Notes under the pieces: generated by a model
Told to the model about the DNA's origin: nothing
The model's input: the letters and a program-made list of their open reading frames with translations, nothing else
Database searches by the model: none
Part shown: piece after piece, positions 34,407 to 43,914 of the stretch
Position numbering within the stretch: position 1 is the first letter of the stretch
Layout of the letters: each line of letters starts with the position of its first letter
Position numbers and translations under genes: made by a program
NCBI RefSeq assembly: GCF_900536025.1
Contig: NZ_UNOZ01000019.1
Location: forward strand, 1-64,000
Length of the DNA: 64,000 bases
From: Pseudomonas reidholzensis
GTDB lineage: Bacteria > Pseudomonadota > Gammaproteobacteria > Pseudomonadales > Pseudomonadaceae
Direction: 5' to 3'

Positions 34407-35732
34407 CTATTTGACCGAGACAGGCTCCGGAACCGCGAGCTTCTGGTGTGCTCCCAACTCCCCGCGCAGTGCAGCCACCTGCTCGGGTTTCACTTCCACT
34501 GCTGCGTTGCCCCAGCTGTTGCGCACGTAGTTGAGAATCTCAGCGACCTGCTGATCGTTCATCTTCCAGGCAAACGATGGCATCCCCGCTGCGGTTTGCC
34601 GTGCTTCGGTATGCGGCGCGCGCGCCCCCATCAGCATGGCGTGCAGCAGGTTGGTCGGGTCATCCGTGAGCATCCTCCGGTTGCCCGCAAACGCAGTGAC
34701 CATGCCCTGGATGCCTTCGCCCTCGAGCCCATGACAGGCCGAGCAGTTGACTTCATACGTCAGCGCCGCTGCCTTCATGCGCTGCGCGTTCGGGGTCATC
34801 GGCTGGCCAGGCTGTGCAGCCGAGGCGGGCAGCGACTTGAGGTAACTGCCGATCGCATCGAGGTCGTCCACCTGGTAGTACTGGAACGAGTGCTCGACAG
34901 CCTCGGCCATCGGGCCCGCAGCGACGGCGACGTCATCCGAGCCGGTCTTGAGGTAAGTGGTGAGGGTGTCGACCGACCAGTGGCCAATGCCGGTCAGCGG
35001 GTTGGGGGTGATGTCGGGCGCATACCAGGCGCCGAGTCGCCCGCCCTGCAGGTAGGCACTGCTGCGCTCGCCACCGAGCAGGTTGCGTGGTGTATGGCAG
35101 GTGCCGCAGTGCGCCGGGCCGTCGGTGAGGTACTTGCCGCGGTTCCAGTCCTTGCCCTGGGTGACGTCGGCGATGAACGGGGTGTTGTCGAAGAACAGCA
35201 TGTCCCAGCCGGCCATGGCCAGGCGCACGTTGTACGGGAAGTGCATGCCGGCATTCTCGTCGATGGGCTTGTTCACCGGTGCGATGGTCGACAGGTAGGC
35301 CCACAGGTCATGCATGTCGCGGTCGTTGAACTTGGTGTAGGCGGTGTAGGGCATGGCCGGGTACAGCAGGCCATGCGAACCGATGCCCTGGCGCACGGCA
35401 TTGAAGAAGTCGCGCTCGGTCATCGCGCCGATCCCGGTCTGGGTATCGGGGGTGATGTTCGAGGTGAGCAACGAGCCGAACGGTGTGTCGATCTTGTAGC
35501 CACCGGCAAAGTCGGCCTTGTGGCAGGCCGCGCAGTCGCCCAGGCGCATCACGTATTCGCCCCGCACGATGGCCGCCTGGTCGGTGCTGCGAAACTGCGC
35601 CAGGGGCACCGTGTCATCGGCCACTGCGGAGCGCGAGGTGTCGAAGGTCTTCACGGCCATCCAGGCTGCGCCAACGGCCGCCAGGCCAGCCACCAGCGCG
35701 GTCCCGGTGGCGATTTTTTTCCAGTTTTTCAT
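34407..35732 (-). CDS. Triheme cytochrome c subunit of gluconate-dehydrogenase-like complex 1
   Basis: A 441-residue membrane-anchored protein. An N-terminal hydrophobic helix (about 7-27) precedes three haem c sites: CAACH at 67-71, CGTCH at 209-213 and CSACH at 330-334. Three-haem subunits of this size take electrons from the FAD subunit of gluconate, 2-ketogluconate, fructose or sorbitol dehydrogenases and pass them to ubiquinone. The gene is eight bases after its flavoprotein gene and is the last of the seven-gene minus-strand operon. Confidence 0.92.
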   Translation of the reverse strand: MKNWKKIATGTALVAGLAAVGAAWMAVKTFDTSRSAVADDTVPLAQFRSTDQAAIVRGEYVMRLGDCAACHKADFAGGYKIDTPFGSLLTSNITPDTQTGIGAMTERDFFNAVRQGIGSHGLLYPAMPYTAYTKFNDRDMHDLWAYLSTIAPVNKPIDENAGMHFPYNVRLAMAGWDMLFFDNTPFIADVTQGKDWNRGKYLTDGPAHCGTCHTPRNLLGGERSSAYLQGGRLGAWYAPDITPNPLTGIGHWSVDTLTTYLKTGSDDVAVAAGPMAEAVEHSFQYYQVDDLDAIGSYLKSLPASAAQPGQPMTPNAQRMKAAALTYEVNCSACHGLEGEGIQGMVTAFAGNRRMLTDDPTNLLHAMLMGARAPHTEARQTAAGMPSFAWKMNDQQVAEILNYVRNSWGNAAVEVKPEQVAALRGELGAHQKLAVPEPVSVK

Positions 35733-35739
35733 TGCTCGT

Positions 35740-37509
35740 TCAACCCTTGACCAGTGCGCCTGGATTGTTGAAATAGGTCTCGTGGATCGCCCGGGCCGCC
35801 CGAATGGCCAGCGCGCCGACCGTCACGGTCGGGTTGTAGCCACCGTTGTTGGGGAACGCCGACGCACCGACCACGAACAGGTTGTGCGCATCCCAGCTCT
35901 GCAGGTACGGGTTGATCGCCGAGGTGGTCGGGTCAGCGCCCATCACCGCGCCGCCAATGGTGTGCGAGCTGTGCTGCATGTACGGGTTCCAGCTCTGCTC
36001 GCCCTGGTTGTCGACGATGATGTCGCGCCCGCCGGCCTCTTTCATGATGCGCACGGCACGCTCGGTGACATAGTCGAGCATGTTGGTGTCGTTGCGGTTC
36101 CAGTCGAAGGTCAGGCGCAGCAGCGGCTGGCCGTGGCGGTCCTTGTAGGTCGGGTCGAGGTCCAGGTAGGCCTCGCGCACCGGCATCGAGGTGCCTTGGC
36201 AGAAGATCCCGCCGGACTGCTGGTAGTCGCGCGCATAGGCCTTTTTCCACTCGCTGCCCCAGCGCTTGGTGCCAGGGCGCACGGTGTTGGCGTTCTGGAT
36301 CGGCCGGCCATTGGTGGAGTAGCCCATGATCCCGGCGCCACCGATGAAGTCCAGGTTGGAGTGGTCGAAGTTGTCGCCGTTGAAGTCGTCGATCTGCACG
36401 GCCAGCGCGCCGCCGCCGATGAACGGGTTCATGTAGCTGTCATCGAAGAAGCCGGTGACGGTGGAGCAGGTCTGGTAGTTGTAGTTGCGCCCGACCGTGC
36501 CGCGACCGGTGCGCGGGTCGTACTGCTCGCCGACCCGCGACAGCAGCATCAGGCGCACGTTGTCCATCTGGTAGGCGGTGATGCACACGACATCGGCCGG
36601 CTGGAAGCCTTCGACGCCTTCCTTGGTGATGAACTTCACGCCTTTGACGGTCTTGCCGTCGTCGTGCTTCACCGCGTGCAGCACTTCGGTTTCGCTGAGC
36701 AGGGTGAAGTTCGGACGGCGCATCAGCGCGGGCAGGATGCAGGCTTGTGGTGACGACTTGGAGAAGTTGCCGCAGCCGTGGAAATCGCAGAAGCCGCAGT
36801 AGGTGCACGGGCCCATGGTTACGCCCAGCGGGTTGACGAAGGCTTGTGAGATGTTGCCGGCCGGAATGGTGAACGGATGGTGGCCGAGGCGCGTGGAGGC
36901 GTCGCGGAAGGTGCGCATCCAGTGCGTGTCTTTCAGTGGTGGGGTCGGGTATTCACGCGAGCGCGGCCCCTCGAACGGGTTGCCGCCCGGGTGGATCTGG
37001 CCATTGATGTTGCCGGCAATCCCCGAGGTCCCGGCGATGCGCTCGAAGCGGTCGTAGTAGGGGGCCATTTCGTCGTAGGTCACGCCCCAGTCCTGCAGCT
37101 GCAGGCCTTTCATCTTTGCCGCGCCATAGCGCTCGCGGGTCTGCGTGGCGACCTCGAAGTCCCACGGCGAGAAGCGCCACGACATGCCGGCCCAGTGCGC
37201 ACCGGCGCCGCCGACGTTCCAGCCATACTGGAACGCCGACCAGTTACGCACCGGGGCGGCCTGTTGGTCCAGGCGATTGCGGAAGGTGGTGGTTTCCACG
37301 CTCATCGGCTGCAGCAGCTCGCGGCGGGTGGTCCAGCGCAGTTCGTCCGGGTCCACCGCGGGGGGGAAGTCGGTCGAGGTGTCGCGCCAGGCGCCGCGTT
37401 CGATGGCGACCACTTCGAGCCCGGCGCGGGTGAGTTCTTCGGCCATTACCGAACCGGCCCAGCCCAGGCCGCAAATGACCACGTCGGCGCGTTTTCGTAC
37501 ATTACTCAT
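35740..37509 (-). CDS. FAD-dependent GMC-type dehydrogenase large subunit of complex 1
   Basis: A 589-residue GMC oxidoreductase of the gluconate 2-dehydrogenase group. The FAD motif is GLGWAGSVMAEEL at 14-26, and four cysteines at 235, 238, 241 and 246 (PCTYCGFCDFHGC) are where bacterial fructose and glucose dehydrogenases hold a 3Fe-4S cluster. The catalytic pair is H516 (HTIGG) and N559 (GYNPT). It lacks a signal peptide and is probably exported bound to the Tat-signal small subunit. It oxidises a sugar or sugar acid in the periplasm; substrate not readable. Confidence 0.92.
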   Translation of the reverse strand: MSNVRKRADVVICGLGWAGSVMAEELTRAGLEVVAIERGAWRDTSTDFPPAVDPDELRWTTRRELLQPMSVETTTFRNRLDQQAAPVRNWSAFQYGWNVGGAGAHWAGMSWRFSPWDFEVATQTRERYGAAKMKGLQLQDWGVTYDEMAPYYDRFERIAGTSGIAGNINGQIHPGGNPFEGPRSREYPTPPLKDTHWMRTFRDASTRLGHHPFTIPAGNISQAFVNPLGVTMGPCTYCGFCDFHGCGNFSKSSPQACILPALMRRPNFTLLSETEVLHAVKHDDGKTVKGVKFITKEGVEGFQPADVVCITAYQMDNVRLMLLSRVGEQYDPRTGRGTVGRNYNYQTCSTVTGFFDDSYMNPFIGGGALAVQIDDFNGDNFDHSNLDFIGGAGIMGYSTNGRPIQNANTVRPGTKRWGSEWKKAYARDYQQSGGIFCQGTSMPVREAYLDLDPTYKDRHGQPLLRLTFDWNRNDTNMLDYVTERAVRIMKEAGGRDIIVDNQGEQSWNPYMQHSSHTIGGAVMGADPTTSAINPYLQSWDAHNLFVVGASAFPNNGGYNPTVTVGALAIRAARAIHETYFNNPGALVKG

Positions 37510-37526
37510 GGGGTACTCCTTACAGC

Positions 37527-38255
37527 TCAGTCGGCCGGAATCAGGCTTACAGGGATCAGTCGCAGGTTTTCCCCGCGACGGTCGATGTAGGGGCGGTAGT
37601 CATAGCGCGCACCGGGGAAGCCGATCATTTTCCAGCCCGCCATGTTGCGGTTGCCGCCATACATCGGGTCGGCGAGGTAGCCTTCGCGAACGTTCTGCAG
37701 CAGCAGTTCGAACAGGCCTTTGCTGTTGATGGCCTGGCCCAGGTCGAGGCGGCCGGCTTCCATTTCGCCCAGCAGGGCGTCGATCCGTTCGGCTGGCAGG
37801 TCGGCCAGGTGTTGCCCGTCTACGCGCTGGGCATACGCCTCCAGCGCCGCCAGGCCTGAGCGATAACGCTCCAGCGGCGAGGCGAGGAACTGCGCGGTGC
37901 CCATCAGTTGCAATTCGCTTTCAGGGCGGATCGGCCCTTCCAGGTACAGCGCCTTGCCGGCCCCGTAATGCCCGGCCAGCTGGCTGTCGATGAACTCCAG
38001 GCACCCTGCCTCGGTGGCCGATGGGCCGTACTCGTCGGCGGGCAACAGTCGGTCATACAGCGCGCCGAGGGTTCTGCGCTCGGCTTCGCTGAGGACCAGA
38101 AAGCCACCGCTGCGTATGGCGGGTTGTGGCATGTGGTCGTCACTGAGCTGGGTGTCGTGTGGCACCCCTTTGAGCTCTACGGCGCCGAGGCCGGGTGCTA
38201 CAGCCAGCGAGGCTGCGATGGTGCCCAGGGAAAAAAGGGCTTCTCTTCGGTTCAT
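37527..38255 (-). CDS. Small (gamma) subunit of gluconate-dehydrogenase-like complex 1
   Basis: A 242-residue gluconate_2-dh3 family protein. The N-terminus MNRREALFSLGTIAASLAVAPG has a twin-arginine pattern, expected because this subunit carries the folded FAD subunit across the membrane. The conserved C-terminal part reads DPMYGGNRNMAGWKMIGFPGARYDYRPY. It is 17 bp upstream of its large-subunit gene and 36 bp after the OprB porin gene. Confidence 0.92.
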   Translation of the reverse strand: MNRREALFSLGTIAASLAVAPGLGAVELKGVPHDTQLSDDHMPQPAIRSGGFLVLSEAERRTLGALYDRLLPADEYGPSATEAGCLEFIDSQLAGHYGAGKALYLEGPIRPESELQLMGTAQFLASPLERYRSGLAALEAYAQRVDGQHLADLPAERIDALLGEMEAGRLDLGQAINSKGLFELLLQNVREGYLADPMYGGNRNMAGWKMIGFPGARYDYRPYIDRRGENLRLIPVSLIPAD

Positions 38256-38291
38256 TCACGGGTCCTGTGCAAGGCACTGCGGGGTGCTTTT

Positions 38292-39650
38292 TTAGAATTG
38301 ACTCTGTACTTGAACGCCGGCCACCCAGGTGTTGGCGACTTCGCGTTGGCCGTCAGGGTTCTTGAGGAACTGCAGGTTGGGCATCACGCTCAGCCAGCCG
38401 GTCAGTTGCGCCCGGTAGTTCAGCTCGGCCACGTACAGGGTGTGTTGTTCCGGCACGTAGCCGGCATCGTTGAAGGTGGCGCCGCTGAGGTCGTTGGCGG
38501 TCTTGGCGTTACGCAGGAAGCGCGAGCTGCCATGCACGCGGGCCATGCCGAAGCCAACGGTGTCGGCGGGGCGGGCATCGAACAGGCCTTTGTAGAGCAG
38601 CGCGGCTTTCTGGTAGCTGTCGACCGGGGTGCTGGCGCGGTCCATGAAGGTTGCGCTGGCCACTACCGAGAGGCCGCGGCTGCTGTCGCCGTTGACGCTG
38701 GTCAGCTGCTGCTTGGCGACGATCCACGAACCGTGGCGGCTGCCGTTGATGCGGTAGTCGTCGCCGCTGAGGGCAGCCGGTTGGCCATGGGCATCCTTGT
38801 ACACATCGGCGGCTTCGGCGCTGCTGTGGTAGTAGCCGATGCGGTATTCACCGGGCAGCTGATTGACCCGCGGGGTCCACACCAGCTCGACCGGTACCAG
38901 GGTGCCGGTGGTGCCTTGCACGTGCAGCTTGAGGCCGTTGTCGTTGTCGAGGTTGGACGGGTTGACGTTGTACGCGCCGACCTGGGCATACACCTCGGGG
39001 GTGATCCGGTAGCGCAGGCGCGCCGCCCACTGGCTGATCGGGCCGTTGTGGATGCTGTCGACATAGTTGCCCGGCTGCGAGCCGCAGAACGCCAGGTTCT
39101 GGAACACGCAGTCTTCAACGGCAAACTCGTCGCTCACCGCGAAGCGACCGGCCTTGAGGTTGATCCGGTCGTCCAGCCAGCCTTTGCTCAACCACAGGCC
39201 GCCGAGGCGGGTGACACTGCCACGCCCGTTGATTTCCTGGGTGGCGCCAAAGCTCTTGGCGCGGGGGTCGCTGATGACCTCGTCGAGCTCTTTGCCATTG
39301 CGGTTGGTGAAGGAAATGCTGAACACGGCGTCTTGCCAGCCGAGGGCTTTTTCCAGGTCCGCTTCAACGCCGACGTTGAACTGGTCGGAGTAGCGCGTGG
39401 CATGGTTGTGGCGATCATAGCCACCGCGCAGGCCAGAGGCCGACTCGCCGACATAGCCCAGTTTGATGTTGATGCCCTGTTCGAGCAGCTCGGTGCGCAA
39501 GCCACCCCAGTCGCCGGTCATCCAGCGCGAGTCGATGGCAAACGCCTGGTCGGCGTTGGCCGCAGCGCTGCACAGTGAAGCGGCAAGCGCGGTCAGCATG
39601 AAGCCGGCAGTGCGCGGGAAGGCAGTAGCGGTGAAGATCCTTTTGACCAT
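38292..39650 (-). CDS. OprB-family carbohydrate-selective porin
   Basis: A 452-residue outer-membrane porin with a signal peptide ending near CSAAANA-DQAF. Family features are WMTGDWGGLRTELLEQGINIKLGYVGE at the start, repeated beta strands, and a final VQVQSQF with a terminal phenylalanine. OprB porins admit mono- and disaccharides. Its place between two periplasmic sugar-dehydrogenase complexes points to a sugar or polyol as their substrate rather than an organic acid. Confidence 0.92.
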   Translation of the reverse strand: MVKRIFTATAFPRTAGFMLTALAASLCSAAANADQAFAIDSRWMTGDWGGLRTELLEQGINIKLGYVGESASGLRGGYDRHNHATRYSDQFNVGVEADLEKALGWQDAVFSISFTNRNGKELDEVISDPRAKSFGATQEINGRGSVTRLGGLWLSKGWLDDRINLKAGRFAVSDEFAVEDCVFQNLAFCGSQPGNYVDSIHNGPISQWAARLRYRITPEVYAQVGAYNVNPSNLDNDNGLKLHVQGTTGTLVPVELVWTPRVNQLPGEYRIGYYHSSAEAADVYKDAHGQPAALSGDDYRINGSRHGSWIVAKQQLTSVNGDSSRGLSVVASATFMDRASTPVDSYQKAALLYKGLFDARPADTVGFGMARVHGSSRFLRNAKTANDLSGATFNDAGYVPEQHTLYVAELNYRAQLTGWLSVMPNLQFLKNPDGQREVANTWVAGVQVQSQF

Positions 39651-39812
39651 GATCGGTTTCTTGTCCAGTGTGGGTGACTGCCCTTGTTGGTGTTATGTGC
39701 AGTCAGTTGCGGGTGGGTGCTGCGTTATCGATGCGGGCGCGGGCGCAGCGCGCGAGGCAATGCCTCACGCGCTGGCCGTCGGTGTCGCGGTGCTTGCGGC
39801 TAATGGCGGGGG
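39651..39812. other. Gap between OprB and cytochrome genes inside the long operon
   Basis: 162 bp with no gene. It may hold a second promoter for oprB and complex 1. No copy of either LacI-type operator was found here. Confidence 0.4.
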
Positions 39813-41111
39813 TTAACGCATCAGCCAGGCCTCGGCGCCCAGCGCGGTGCGTGCCCGGCTGACGTCTGCGGCGCTGACCCGGGCTGCGCTGTTGCCCCAG
39901 CTGTTGCGGATGTAGGTCAAGGCGGCGGCGATATCTTCATCGGCCATCTTCCAGTCGAAGCGCGGCATGCCGGCGCCGGTGGGGTTGCCTGCGGTGACCG
40001 GGCCTTCGGCGCCGCGCAGGACGATGTTGATCAGGCTCGCGGCATCGCGGGCGTTGACCTGGGCGTTGTCGCGCAATGCCGGGATCATGTTGCGCACCCC
40101 GTGGCCATCCCTGCGGTGGCAGGCCTCGCATTGGCTTTCGACCACGCGCTTGCCGGTGACCATCTGTGGGTCGTCGGCGGCAATCGCCGGGCCCGGCTGT
40201 TCGGCGCTTGCCGGCAGCTGCTGCAGGTACGCGGCGATGGCATACAGGTCGGCGTCGGTCAGGTGCTGGGTGGAGTTTTCCACGGCTTCCAGCATCGGCC
40301 CGGAGGCCGCCGCCTGGTGGTTGCTGCCGGTCTTCAGGTAGCGCACCAGGTCGTCGCTGGCCCACTTGCCCAGGCCGACATGCGGGTTGGGCGTCAGGTC
40401 TGGCGCGTGCCAGCCCTGCAGCGTGCCACCGTGCAGGGCGCCGGCCAGGTCGCCGCCGAGCAGGTTCTTGCCGGTGTGGCAGGCAGCGCAGTGGCCGGGG
40501 CCATTGACCAGGTAATCGCCGCGGTTGACCTGCGCACTGACGCCGGCTTGCGGCGTGAACGGCTGGTCCTTGAAGAACAGCAGGTTCCACCCGGCCAGCA
40601 GGAAGCGCTGGTTGTAGGGGAACGGTAACTGGTTTTCGACGACCGTCTGGTGGACCGGCTCGACCGTCTTGATATACGCCCACAGGTCGGTGATATCGGC
40701 ATCGCTCATCTTCGCGTAGGCCGGGTAGGGCATCGCCGGGTACAGGTAGCCGTGGCGGCCGATGCCGTGGCGTACCGCCTTGTCGAACTGCTCGAGGGAC
40801 CAACTGCCGATGCCGGTCTCCGGGTCCTGGGTAATGTTCGAGGCCTGGATGCTGCCAAACGGCGTCTGCAAACTGTAGCCACCGGCGTATTCGGGCTTGC
40901 CGGGGACCGTATGGCACGCGGCGCAATCGGCCATGGCGGCGACATAGCGGCCGCGCTCGATCTGCGCAACGGACTCGCCGAGCAACGCCGGTGGGATCGC
41001 GGCAAAGCGCTGGCTTTCGCCGTGCTTGGCCCACGCCGCGAAACCGGCAAAGCCGATCAGGCCGCAGCCAAGGGCGACGGCCGCGAGGGTTCTGAACTGG
41101 GTCACGGTCAT
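39813..41111 (-). CDS. Triheme cytochrome c subunit of gluconate-dehydrogenase-like complex 2
   Basis: A 432-residue protein with an N-terminal anchor and three CxxCH haem sites (CAACHT, CAACHTG and CEACHRR), parallel to the complex 1 cytochrome. The start ATGACCGTG at 41111 lies four bases after the stop of its large-subunit gene, so the two are tightly coupled. It shares the DLWAY...PVNQ/PVHQ and WHAPDLTPNPHVGLG motifs with complex 1. Confidence 0.92.
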   Translation of the reverse strand: MTVTQFRTLAAVALGCGLIGFAGFAAWAKHGESQRFAAIPPALLGESVAQIERGRYVAAMADCAACHTVPGKPEYAGGYSLQTPFGSIQASNITQDPETGIGSWSLEQFDKAVRHGIGRHGYLYPAMPYPAYAKMSDADITDLWAYIKTVEPVHQTVVENQLPFPYNQRFLLAGWNLLFFKDQPFTPQAGVSAQVNRGDYLVNGPGHCAACHTGKNLLGGDLAGALHGGTLQGWHAPDLTPNPHVGLGKWASDDLVRYLKTGSNHQAAASGPMLEAVENSTQHLTDADLYAIAAYLQQLPASAEQPGPAIAADDPQMVTGKRVVESQCEACHRRDGHGVRNMIPALRDNAQVNARDAASLINIVLRGAEGPVTAGNPTGAGMPRFDWKMADEDIAAALTYIRNSWGNSAARVSAADVSRARTALGAEAWLMR

Positions 41112-41115
41112 CTCC

Positions 41116-42888
41116 TCAGCGGGTCAGCAGGCCAGGTTGGCGCAGGTAGTCGTTGATGATCGCCTTGGCGGTCCAGAGGGTCAGGGCGCTGAGCGTGCCG
41201 GTCGGGTTGTAGCCGGCGTTGTTGGGGAACGACGAGGCGCCGATGACGAACAGGTTGTGCGCGTCCCAGCTCTGCTGGTAGCGGTTGAGCGCCGAGGTGG
41301 CCGGGTCCAGGCCCATGGCCGTGCCGCCGATGGTGTGGCCGCTGTCGTAAGCGCGGGTCGGCGAGAACGGCTGATCGGGGAAGGCCATCGCCTCCCAGGT
41401 CTTGGCCCCGGACTGGCGGCAGATGTCGGCGATCCGGTCGCGCACGAAGCGCGCCATGCGCCGATCGTTCTCGTTGAACTCGAAGGTCATGCGCAACAGC
41501 GGTTGGCCGTTGTCATCGGTGTAGTTCGGGTCCAGCGAGAGGTAACTCTCGGCATGTGCGTAGGAGGTGCCCTGGCCCTGGATCTTGGCGTAGTTCTGGT
41601 AGCTGTGCTGGAAGGCCTTTTTCCACTCCGACCCCCACAGCTTGGTGCCTGCCGGCACGCGGTCGGTCATGCCCATCGGGGTCGCCTGGTCAGACAGCGC
41701 GAGGATGCCCGCGCCGCCGATGAAGCCCAGGTCGCTGTGGTCGAAGTTGTCGCCGTTGTAGTCGTCTACCTGGGTGGCCAGCGCGCCGGTGGAGATGAAC
41801 GGGTTCATGTACTCGTTCTCGAAGTACAGGAAGCCATACGACATGGTCTGGAAGTTGTACGCCCGGCCAATGGTGCCGGTGCGGGTGGCCGGGTCGTAGG
41901 GCGTGCCGATCTGCGACAGCAGCATCAGGCGCACATTGTCGAACTGGAAGGCGGCGAAGATGACGATGTCGGCCGGTTGGAAGCCGATGTTGCGGTCGGA
42001 GTCGATGAAGGTCACCCCGGTGACGGTCTTGCCATCGGCGGCCTTCTCGGCCTTGAGCACCGTGCACTCGGTCAGCAGGGTGAAGTTCTTGCGGGTCATC
42101 AGCGCCGGGATCACGCAGGCATTGGGCGAGGATTTCGACCAGTTGCCGCAGCCGTAGAAACCACAGAAGCCGCAGTACGTGCAGGGCGCCAGGTTGATCC
42201 CGAGCGGGTTGGTGTAGGCTGCGCCCAGGGTGCCGGCGGGGATCGGGAAGGGGTGCAGGCCCATCTTTTCAGTGGTGGCATGGAACAGGTCGTTCCAGCG
42301 TGAGCGCTCCAGCGGCGGCGTCGGGTACTCGGCGCTGCGCGAGCCTTCGAAAGGGTTGCCGCCGGGCTGCAGGGCGCCGTTGAGGACGCCGGCCTTGCCG
42401 GAAATACCGGCGATCTTCTCCCAGCGATCGTAGTGCGGCTCGAGTTCGTCGTAGGTCACCCCCCAGTCCTGCACGATCAGCCCTTCGGGCAGTTGCATGT
42501 GGGGGTAACGCTCCTTGACCCGGGTGGCCATGGTGAAGTCCGCCGGGGTAAACCGCCAGGCGTTGGCCGACCAGTGCTTGCCGGCGCCGCCGACGCTGTA
42601 GCCCACCACCCAGTTGCTCAGGTCGCGGCCGGGCAGGGCGGTCTGCGAGCGGTGGTTGCGGAAGGTCAGGGTTTGCACGCTCGGCGGGCGCAGGGCCTCA
42701 CGGCGGGCACCGTAGCGCAGCTCATCGGCGGCAACGCTGGGCGGGAAGTTGCGGTGGGTCACCTCGTAGGGGCCCCGTTCGATCACCACTACATCGAGCC
42801 CAGCGCGGGTCAGTTCTTCGGCCATGAGCGAACCCGCCCAGCCCAATCCGACGATCACGGCGTCGGCCTTCGGTCGTTTGTAAGTCAT
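41116..42888 (-). CDS. FAD-dependent GMC-type dehydrogenase large subunit of complex 2
   Basis: A 590-residue paralogue of the complex 1 large subunit. The FAD motif is GLGWAGSLMAEEL, the cluster cysteines lie at 236, 239, 242 and 247 (PCTYCGFCGFYGC), and the catalytic motifs are HTIGG and GYNPT near the C-terminus. The many differences in the substrate half suggest another substrate or stereochemistry than complex 1. It is 55 bp after its small-subunit gene. Confidence 0.92.
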   Translation of the reverse strand: MTYKRPKADAVIVGLGWAGSLMAEELTRAGLDVVVIERGPYEVTHRNFPPSVAADELRYGARREALRPPSVQTLTFRNHRSQTALPGRDLSNWVVGYSVGGAGKHWSANAWRFTPADFTMATRVKERYPHMQLPEGLIVQDWGVTYDELEPHYDRWEKIAGISGKAGVLNGALQPGGNPFEGSRSAEYPTPPLERSRWNDLFHATTEKMGLHPFPIPAGTLGAAYTNPLGINLAPCTYCGFCGFYGCGNWSKSSPNACVIPALMTRKNFTLLTECTVLKAEKAADGKTVTGVTFIDSDRNIGFQPADIVIFAAFQFDNVRLMLLSQIGTPYDPATRTGTIGRAYNFQTMSYGFLYFENEYMNPFISTGALATQVDDYNGDNFDHSDLGFIGGAGILALSDQATPMGMTDRVPAGTKLWGSEWKKAFQHSYQNYAKIQGQGTSYAHAESYLSLDPNYTDDNGQPLLRMTFEFNENDRRMARFVRDRIADICRQSGAKTWEAMAFPDQPFSPTRAYDSGHTIGGTAMGLDPATSALNRYQQSWDAHNLFVIGASSFPNNAGYNPTGTLSALTLWTAKAIINDYLRQPGLLTR

Positions 42889-42943
42889 CAGTCACATCCA
42901 GATCAGGCAAGCGCCTTTGCGGCGTCATACGTTATGAAGGGCT

Positions 42944-43669
42944 TCAGATCCGCCCGATGAGGCTGACTGGAATGATCTCCAGCTTGTGGCCTTTCTGCGC
43001 CAGGAAGTCGCGGTAGTCGTAGCGGGCCCCCGGGAAGCCGATCATCTTCCAGCCGACCATGCCCTGGTTGCCGCCGTAGACAGGGTCGGCGAAGAACCCT
43101 TCGTGGACGTTGGCCAGGCACTGCTTGAACAGCACCTCGCTGGGCAGGCGGCCCAACTGCACCGAGCCGCTTTCCAGCTGCGCCAGCAGGGCATCCTGTT
43201 GCTCGGCGCCGAGCGCTTCGAAGCTGCTGCCGAAGGCCTGCTGGCAGTGGCCTTCGAGCTCGGCGAGGCCGATGCGGTAGACCTGCGCCGGGTTGCGCAG
43301 CGACTGGTCGCCCTGGCTAGGCGTACCGGCCTGTTCAGGGCCTTTCAGGTAGCGGTTGCTGCCTTGCCCGTACGGCCCGGCCAGTTGGTGGTCGAGAAAC
43401 ACTACGCAGCCGGCTTGCGAGGCACTGACACTGAGCGCGTCTGCCGGGATCAGCCGGTCGAAGATGGCCGTGACCTGGGCGTATTCCTTGTCGCTGAGAA
43501 ACATCCGCACAGCAGGGTCGACCGGGGTCGGTGGCAGGGTTTCTTTCGCGTGCCAGCGGTTACCGCCCGACAGGACCCGCAGGGCGGCACCTGCAGGTCG
43601 GTAGATCGAGGCTGCGACGCTGGTGGCAATCAGCACCATGCCGGCTTTGATGACGCTTCGGCGGTCCAT
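42944..43669 (-). CDS. Small (gamma) subunit of gluconate-dehydrogenase-like complex 2
   Basis: A 241-residue gluconate_2-dh3 protein with a twin-arginine start, MDRRSVIKAGMVLIATSVAAS, and the conserved DPVYGGNQGMVGWKMIGFPGARYDYRDF. First gene of the long minus-strand operon (complex 2, OprB, complex 1). ATG 43669 has GGGAG upstream. Two GAGAGCGCTCTC operators lie 88-151 bp upstream. Confidence 0.92.
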   Translation of the reverse strand: MDRRSVIKAGMVLIATSVAASIYRPAGAALRVLSGGNRWHAKETLPPTPVDPAVRMFLSDKEYAQVTAIFDRLIPADALSVSASQAGCVVFLDHQLAGPYGQGSNRYLKGPEQAGTPSQGDQSLRNPAQVYRIGLAELEGHCQQAFGSSFEALGAEQQDALLAQLESGSVQLGRLPSEVLFKQCLANVHEGFFADPVYGGNQGMVGWKMIGFPGARYDYRDFLAQKGHKLEIIPVSLIGRI

Positions 43670-43756
43670 TTCAACTCCCTCTGGTAACAGCCGCCGCGTA
43701 CGCGGCGCTGCCTGGCCCAGGTCCTGCCCCGTGATGATGCGGGGTGATTATTTTGA

Positions 43757-43768
43757 GAGAGCGCTCTC
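43757..43768. promoter_or_regulatory. LacI-type operator GAGAGCGCTCTC (copy a)
   Basis: A perfect 12-bp palindrome inside TGAGAGAGCGCTCTCAT, 88 bp upstream of the small-subunit start. Its centre is 52 bp, close to five helical turns, from copy b, so two repressor dimers would face the same side. Confidence 0.8.
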
Positions 43769-43808
43769 ATTCGTGCGGTGAAAAAATGCCCATTCAGGGC
43801 GATTGTTG

Positions 43809-43820
43809 GAGAGCGCTCTC
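43809..43820. promoter_or_regulatory. LacI-type operator GAGAGCGCTCTC (copy b)
   Basis: A second perfect copy upstream of the dehydrogenase operon, followed by ATTTGC as copy a is followed by ATTCG. It lies beside the terminator of the LacI gene. Confidence 0.8.
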
Positions 43821-43830
43821 ATTTGCAATG

Positions 43831-43852
43831 AAAAAAACGGCCGCATGGGCCG
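43831..43852 (-). terminator. Rho-independent terminator of the LacI gene
   Basis: On the minus strand CGGCC-CATGC-GGCCG is followed by a run of seven T. It lies 63 bp after the LacI stop codon and just before operator copy b, isolating the regulator gene from the dehydrogenase operon. Confidence 0.75.
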
Positions 43853-43914
43853 ACACCGGCAGATCATAGGCGCGACATTTTGTCTCGTCAATGATCTGCC
43901 GTCAGCTGAAGCAC

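Noticed and set aside
37908..39578. 556-residue frame opposite OprB and the small subunit
   Set aside because: Spans two real genes on the other strand and has no ribosome site or motif.
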